Assembly (NCBI RefSeq): GCF_016545825.1 | Contig: NC_052616.1 | Location: 62,703,278 to 62,767,277, forward strand | Length of the DNA stretch: 64,000 nt | Reading direction: 5' to 3' | Source of the DNA: Eucalyptus grandis | Taxonomy: Eukaryota > Streptophyta > Magnoliopsida > Myrtales > Myrtaceae | Shown: in pieces, positions 62,645-64,000 of the stretch | How positions within the stretch are numbered: the stretch's first letter is position 1 | How the letters are laid out: every line of letters starts with the position of its first letter | Program-made: the position numbers and the translations under genes | The notes under the pieces: model-generated | The model's input: the letters and a program-made list of their open reading frames with translations, nothing else | Database searches by the model: none | What the model was told of the DNA's origin: nothing

Positions 62645-63636
62645 TTTAAATGATCTTTTTGGTCATCCTTTTTCGATAGAAAGATTTTAAAATGTATCGC
62701 ATACAAAGTGCAAATTTGAAGAAAACTAATTATGATGGGAAGTTGAGATTTGAGTCATCACAAAATAATTTAATTGTCGCCACTTTCTTCTGCTTTGGTC
62801 TTGAACTTTAAACAAGGAACGTAATTGCTTTCCCTGAGTTTAAAAGGGAACGTCATTACAAATAGTTTCGCAGGTATTGCGACCCATAATCTTTTATCTC
62901 ATTTACTAACTTCAAACTCTCCATTCATCAATGAGATGAGATTATTTAATTGTGAAGGGGGTGGTGGGTGGTGTTGCCAGACCCCAAGTCCGATTGAAAG
63001 ACACGTTGGCGATCAATCTCGAGGTTCTGTAAGCACCGGCGTGCGAGGAAGGAGGAGGACATGAAGAGGAGAGAAGAAAAATACATGTGAATCCTTCCAT
63101 TCATCAAAGAGTGCATGAAACCAAATCTCCATGCATGCAATGTCAGAGGGAATGCAGAGGAGTAAAACAAGGAAAGACAGGCGTTACTGCAGATGGAGAG
63201 AGAGACAGAGAGAGAGAGACGCCAGAAGGGTGAGAGAGGAGGATATCGAAGAGAAAAACCAGCTTTGAAGGGACCCGCCGACGCCAGTCGACAGTACGAG
63301 TGGCAGTCGAGTTACCGCGCCGAGGCTCCCCGCTTAGTCCAGTGTGCCAACCAATTTTCATACTGAACGAATATATTCGACGTCCACAGTGAGAGAGCGG
63401 GAGAGAGAGACAAAAATGAAAACCTGCTGGCATTGAATGGGATTTTAAACATCCACTCCTAGAATAGAAAGTATTTACTTTATTCGTGTTTTGCTCAAAG
63501 CAGTAGCAACAGCATAGGATTCCATCAGCATCGGACCCAGTACACTCGTGTAGAATTATAAGGATCTGGCGTAGAGATCTTACGGTTGTCATGGACTGAG
63601 GTCGCATACTTGCATGACCGTGTACCGGGTGCTTTC
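62645..63636. repeat. Long inverted repeat, right copy (CT-rich)
   Basis: Reverse complement partner of 51100-51984. It is about 100 bases longer, partly because of an extra stretch of about 30 bases near 63555-63585 (AGATCTCTACGCCAG region on the minus strand). The 154-codon minus frame over it is not supported as a gene. Confidence 0.85.
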
Positions 63637-64000
63637 ACATATAATATTCTAGAATTTATATAACATTTAATTATTCTGAAAAGTTTAGAAGTTTCGAGGT
63701 TTTTTTATAAAAAAAATAGAGCAAGATTCGCGAATTGCTTAATTTAGATTAAATAAAAACTAAAAGTCAATTTATACAATTTTTAAACGAATCTCTTTTA
63801 ATCAATAGATCACCCATATAAGGGAGATAGAATATGGATAATTGACATACCCTTGTAAATTATCTTTTCTTGAGTCACGTACCAATAAAAAGGTAAGACT
63901 TTTTTCTTACCAACAAAAAAAAAAGGTAAGACTTTTTAAAGGAAATAGAAAATGAATGAACCAATAATGCGTTGGTCAGATTTGTGGTTCTTGTTATCTT
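63637..64000. other. Right edge, no gene seen
   Basis: AT-rich DNA with a small direct repeat (AAAGGTAAGACTTTTT twice, about 63890 and 63923). Confidence 0.4.

Noticed and set aside
63143..63607. 154-codon minus frame and its partner at 51259-51567
   Set aside because: Similarity between them is explained by the inverted DNA repeat, and the frames differ in their outer parts.

Overview
This is a plant nuclear window, most probably from a eudicot. The evidence is spliceosomal introns with GT/AG borders, AT-rich intergenic DNA, plant families of LTR retrotransposons, an L1-type LINE with plant DUF4283 and zf-RVT domains, and remnants of plant genes (MLO, a DUF3754 protein, UBP26, plastid SAICAR synthetase). 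The species cannot be fixed from sequence alone. I see no bacterial gene, CRISPR array, tRNA or rRNA.

No intact, clearly expressed host gene lies wholly inside the window. Five intron-containing host genes are recognisable, and all are truncated or damaged: a DUF3754 gene (3604-8001, minus), RIO2 kinase (24416-30710, plus), MLO (32179-33044, minus), UBP26 (38549-43283, minus) and PUR7/SAICAR synthetase (54040-61594, minus). Their introns are kept, so they are decayed genomic copies rather than processed pseudogenes. Two GC-rich or CT-rich stretches (68-575 and 46953-47640) look like 5' UTR first exons of minus-strand genes.

Left part (1-9836): small AT-rich MITE-like elements with TTA target duplications; a 183-bp tandem array interrupted by a tRNA-type SINE with a clear target duplication; and the DUF3754 pseudogene, whose first exon carries an 863-bp PIF/Harbinger-like foldback insertion. 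Middle (9837-24415): a Ty1/copia element split by an 11.66-kb Ty3/gypsy element inserted in the opposite orientation (5-bp duplication AAATG). The gypsy element has 2.6-3.1 kb LTRs, a gag, an integrase tail, most of pol deleted and two tandem arrays near its 3' end. Its upstream (5') LTR alone holds a 497-bp MULE-type MITE. The copia body stops inside integrase and abuts a RIO2 copy lacking its N-terminal part.

Right part: RIO2 remnants, another MITE, the MLO C-terminal half, a head-to-head inverted repeat of about 1.8 kb per arm carrying a plant-mobile-domain-like gene fragment (33548-37210), repeats that also flank the UBP26 fragment, and a PUR7 copy interrupted by a near full-length 6.5-kb LINE with 15-bp target duplications. 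The LINE/PUR7 block sits between two inverted CT-rich repeats of about 0.9-1 kb (51100-51984 and 62645-63636).

There is no operon-like cooperation here. The region reads as a gene graveyard overwritten by nested transposons. The most unusual items are the giant inverted repeat, a tandemly duplicated open-frame module inside the LINE's C-terminal region, and the Harbinger-like element with a GC-rich hairpin core.
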